This document shows positions 61,467 to 64,000 of a DNA stretch of 64,000 nucleotides, piece by piece (the stretch's first letter is position 1; each line of letters starts with the position of its first letter). This stretch comes from Todiramphus chloris collaris (Eukaryota; Chordata; Aves; Coraciiformes; Alcedinidae). Location: the NCBI GenBank assembly GCA_025345505.1, contig JANVCC010000070.1, positions 11,910,157 through 11,974,156 of the forward strand, in the 5' to 3' direction. The notes beneath the pieces were generated by a model. It did not search any database. It was not told the DNA's origin and saw only the letters and a list, made by a program, of their open reading frames with translations. The position numbers and the translations under genes were made by a program.

Positions 61467-61576
61467 CTAATAATTTAATATCTGCACATCAAAGAGATCA
61501 CAGACTCCTTCATTATCATCCAGGTTAAAGTTGTAGTCATCTCCGGGAGTAGGAGAGAGTCGTAAGAGAGGAAAAA
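61467..61576 (-). CDS. E2F5: E2F5 terminal coding exon
   Basis: The acceptor TTTACAG opens in phase 1 and completes the Val of [24 protein letters not shown] and then [15 protein letters not shown] run to a TAG at 61467-61469. This is the pocket-protein-binding transactivation end. Confidence 0.97.
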
Positions 61577-63519
61577 CTGTAAAGCAGGAAATAGTTTAGT
61601 TTAAATTAAAACACTTCTGGAATATCAGCCCTATCTCATAATTCAGTATGTTTGTCAATCATCAGTATCAGAGTTAGTCTTAATTAAAACAGTCTTGATA
61701 ATCTTACAAAGCATGTTAGGATACATGCTATGAATACCTGTCTTGCCTTCAAACTAAGGCAGTAAGTGACACGTCTACATTTTTTGCTTAGTATTTTAAA
61801 TTAATTTGGTGGAATGGGGTGATAGATGTGGAATAGACTTAAATTCTCCTTCTGCAGCGAAGGATCTCCTGAGCAGCTTTCAAAACTTTCATAAGACATC
61901 ATTTATATTTATTGTTACTTTGTCTTGTTGCAGTATTGCATGTATCAGCCTTCAAGTAGTTATTTTAAATGAGGAAGTTACCATTATCCCCACAGATGAA
62001 AAATGGAAGCTAGCAGTTTGTCTGGGCACTGCACTTCAAACATGGACTTGAAGCTGTCTTTGGTCAGGGAATGCAAGAGGTCTCAGCTCTCCTGCTGCAC
62101 CTCAGGAACACTAAACTAATGCACATGAGTTGGGCATGCTCTAGCTGCTCTGGAAGCGGAGACTATTTCCATTTTAGCCACAAACTGGCACATTCACTTA
62201 ATCCCGTCCTGCCTCTCGGGTCTTACAATGACATGGTTCTTTCTGGATAAGCCTGAGGCTGTCTGCTCGAAGGGTAGGTATTAGCACAGGCTGCTCACAG
62301 CAGCACACTTACAACGCCAGCCGAGTTCACTGCTTTGCCTAGCCCCTCAGCAAGACAGAGCAGAGAGGCAGGGAGCAATGACATTACTAGTTGTGGTTAG
62401 TTCTGCACTCGTGGCCACCAAGGTGCAAGAGCAGAAACTGGTGACATTTGTCTATTCTGCCAGTGTCTCACAGCTGCCCATGTATCAGTCTGCATGCAGG
62501 CACATACATATGTTCTGAAATCTTTACTCAAAGCTCCTGGGGGAAGGCTGAGGCAGAACATAATTAAACCCGTATTTTTGTTGTTGTTATTGTTGGTTTT
62601 TATTTTGGTTTAAGGCAGCATTGTAGTCATCACCTTGTTCTTTCTTTATTCCTGAATTAAGAACTGGTGGGTTATTCATGCGTGTAAGTGCTTGCTAGAT
62701 TAAGGTTTTCATATTTTGATTGTTAAATTCAACTTGTGGGGAATGGAAAGGGGAGCAAAGACAAGAATGACAAAGACAGAGAAGGCAGTACAGGGGAAGG
62801 AAGTAGTTTCATACTGACTCTTGGCATCAGATTTAACAGACACCTACCAAGAGTGCTGTTCACGTAAAAACCATGCTGCTACTTGTGATGATTGCAAAAG
62901 TAAATATGCTAAATACTTACCGTCAGAAGACATGAGTTCATCAATAATATCCCCACTGATATTTCCTGTGAAAACAGGAGCACATGTTTATGGTAGTCCA
63001 CATAGACTGAACTGCAAAGTACAGTATGGCTCATGCGCACAGTTTAGGAGCAGTACAGGCAGCATGCCCTGTATATGTAAAATATATTCACCTTTGTAGC
63101 CCTCAGTGTTTTGTGATACATTTCTCACACTGATCCCTTATAACCCTAGAGCCATGTACAAAATGGTGGTAGAGAAAGGTATTTTGCTCAAAATGAGTTT
63201 GCTACTCTGGCTTCATTAGCAGCTAAACAGAAGCCTATCGTTTCCTCTGTGTAACTCATTGGTAACTTGGTCACAAAGAAGGGCTCAGGAAACAGTTTAA
63301 ACCATAACTACTGCTTCCTACCTGCAGGGTCCTCTATCTTTGCAATGTCATATGAGTTTGGCTTAAGAATACAGTTAACGTCCAGAGGCAGCAAGCCCTG
63401 GTAGTCACTTGAGCTAGCTGTAGCTTGGGAGATATCTGAAAGGCCAGGGTACAACGCTGTCTCTGGAAGACTGGAGTAAGGAGCTGCTGGGGTGGTACTG
63501 GTCTGCTGCACACTGCCAT
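61467..63519 (-). CDS. E2F5: E2F5 gene, 3' part (last three coding exons)
   Basis: E2F5 is a transcription factor that pairs with DP proteins and is repressed through pocket proteins (mainly p130/p107), acting in the nucleus. Three minus-strand exons (198, 45 and 110 nt) join in frame. They cover a Ser/Thr-rich linker, the [20 protein letters not shown] motif and the acidic pocket-binding/activation end [19 protein letters not shown], finishing QILNY. This ending is specific for E2F5. DNA-binding, dimerisation and marked-box exons lie beyond the right edge. The linker exon is less conserved than the rest. The gene converges on RBIS, as in mammals. Confidence 0.95.
62921..62965 (-). CDS. E2F5: E2F5 penultimate coding exon
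   Basis: A 45-nt exon encoding [14 protein letters not shown] between TTTTCACAG and GTAAGT, phase 1 at both ends. It matches the [11 protein letters not shown] segment of the family exactly. Confidence 0.95.
63322..63519 (-). CDS. E2F5: E2F5 linker coding exon
   Basis: 198 nt from [15 protein letters not shown] through [18 protein letters not shown] to KIEDPA, between TCTTTGCAG and GTAGGA, in phase with the next exon. It is Ser/Thr/Pro-rich and lies in the variable region between the marked box and the activation domain. I recognise it by position and phase more than by sequence. Confidence 0.85.
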
Positions 63520-64000
63520 CTGCAAAGACAGAAAAGCATGTTATAAATTCTGTTCCAGTCAGAGGGAACACAAAAACATCTAGCTTTGAGGAGAACATAG
63601 CCAATGTCTGGGCTGAGGTTAGAGGAGTCTCCCCCTTCCAAAGTCACAGGAACAATTTGATCAAGACCGCTTAGAAATGCAGTCTGTAACACTGACAACA
63701 TTCTCTCACATCTCTTCCTATTACCCTACTATTATGAGAAAAAAACCACCAAAAGCCTGATATTCAAGCAGTCTCTCACTGTGGCCACGTGGAGGAAAGT
63801 GGCGCAGAAGCTGGAACTGCTGCCTGTAGTACCTGTCTCATTAGAAGGTACACGCTCAGATCACGCCTTCCAAAGGCTGACCATTTTATTCCGTACCGCA
63901 CCATGGAGAAGTGCCTCAGAATAATTAACAGGGTCACAACTAAAACCTGTTGCATTTAACATGATAAGCTATGAGGAAAGAACCTGTTAAACCAGGCAGA
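63520..64000 (-). other. E2F5: E2F5 intron, continues beyond the window
   Basis: No further E2F5 exon was recognised before the right edge. Open frames that extend the linker exon leftward of its acceptor are intronic read-through. Confidence 0.7.

Noticed and set aside
1-64000. CRISPR array, bacterial operon or ribosomal RNA
   Set aside because: No regularly spaced repeats, no dense prokaryotic gene layout and no rRNA or tRNA-like sequence seen; the window is vertebrate nuclear DNA.

Overview
The window looks like nuclear DNA of a bird. It is AT-rich with one sharp CpG island, the genes have introns, and the interspersed repeats are dominated by CR1 LINEs and ERV LTRs, the typical avian set. 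A block of exactly 100 Ns (14869-14968) marks an assembly gap. The gene order E2F5 - RBIS - CA13 matches the order known from human 8q21. The species cannot be named from the sequence alone.

Layout. Positions 1-31483 contain no confident gene. This part holds the 3' end of an env-less, ERVL-like endogenous retrovirus with its 3' LTR, three further LTRs of the same family (two clean solo LTRs with 5-bp target duplications and one split by a CR1), several CR1 pieces, and a pair of unidentified exon-like segments near 16 kb on the plus strand. Positions 31484-54205 carry the complete CA13 gene (cytosolic alpha-carbonic anhydrase) on the minus strand. It has seven coding exons of 31, 198, 119, 96, 63, 156 and 114 nt, which join in frame to 258 codons plus stop. 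Its introns contain a 3.3-kb CR1 with a deleted reverse-transcriptase active site and several shorter CR1 copies. One CR1 ends 34 bp from the exon 5 donor.

Positions 54040-55440 are a CpG island shared head-to-head by CA13 (minus) and RBIS (plus). It contains a perfect palindromic CRE (TGACGTCA) 28 bp upstream of the RBIS start codon and G-quadruplex-capable tracts. RBIS (ribosome biogenesis factor, human C8orf59) runs from 55118 to 60799 in three coding exons encoding 101 aa. Its first intron holds an avian LTR in sense orientation with its own AATAAA. The last three coding exons of E2F5 lie on the minus strand at 61467-63519, tail-to-tail with RBIS. The rest of E2F5 lies beyond the right edge.

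How the genes relate. CA13 interconverts CO2 and bicarbonate in the cytosol, RBIS acts in nucleolar 60S assembly, and E2F5 is a pocket-protein-dependent transcription factor. They are neighbours by conserved synteny and not a pathway. I found no sign of a new multi-gene system. The most useful leads are the two orphan exons, two odd CA13 features (a YPGS-to-YFGS change and a short C-terminus), and the datable nested insertion of CR1 into an LTR.
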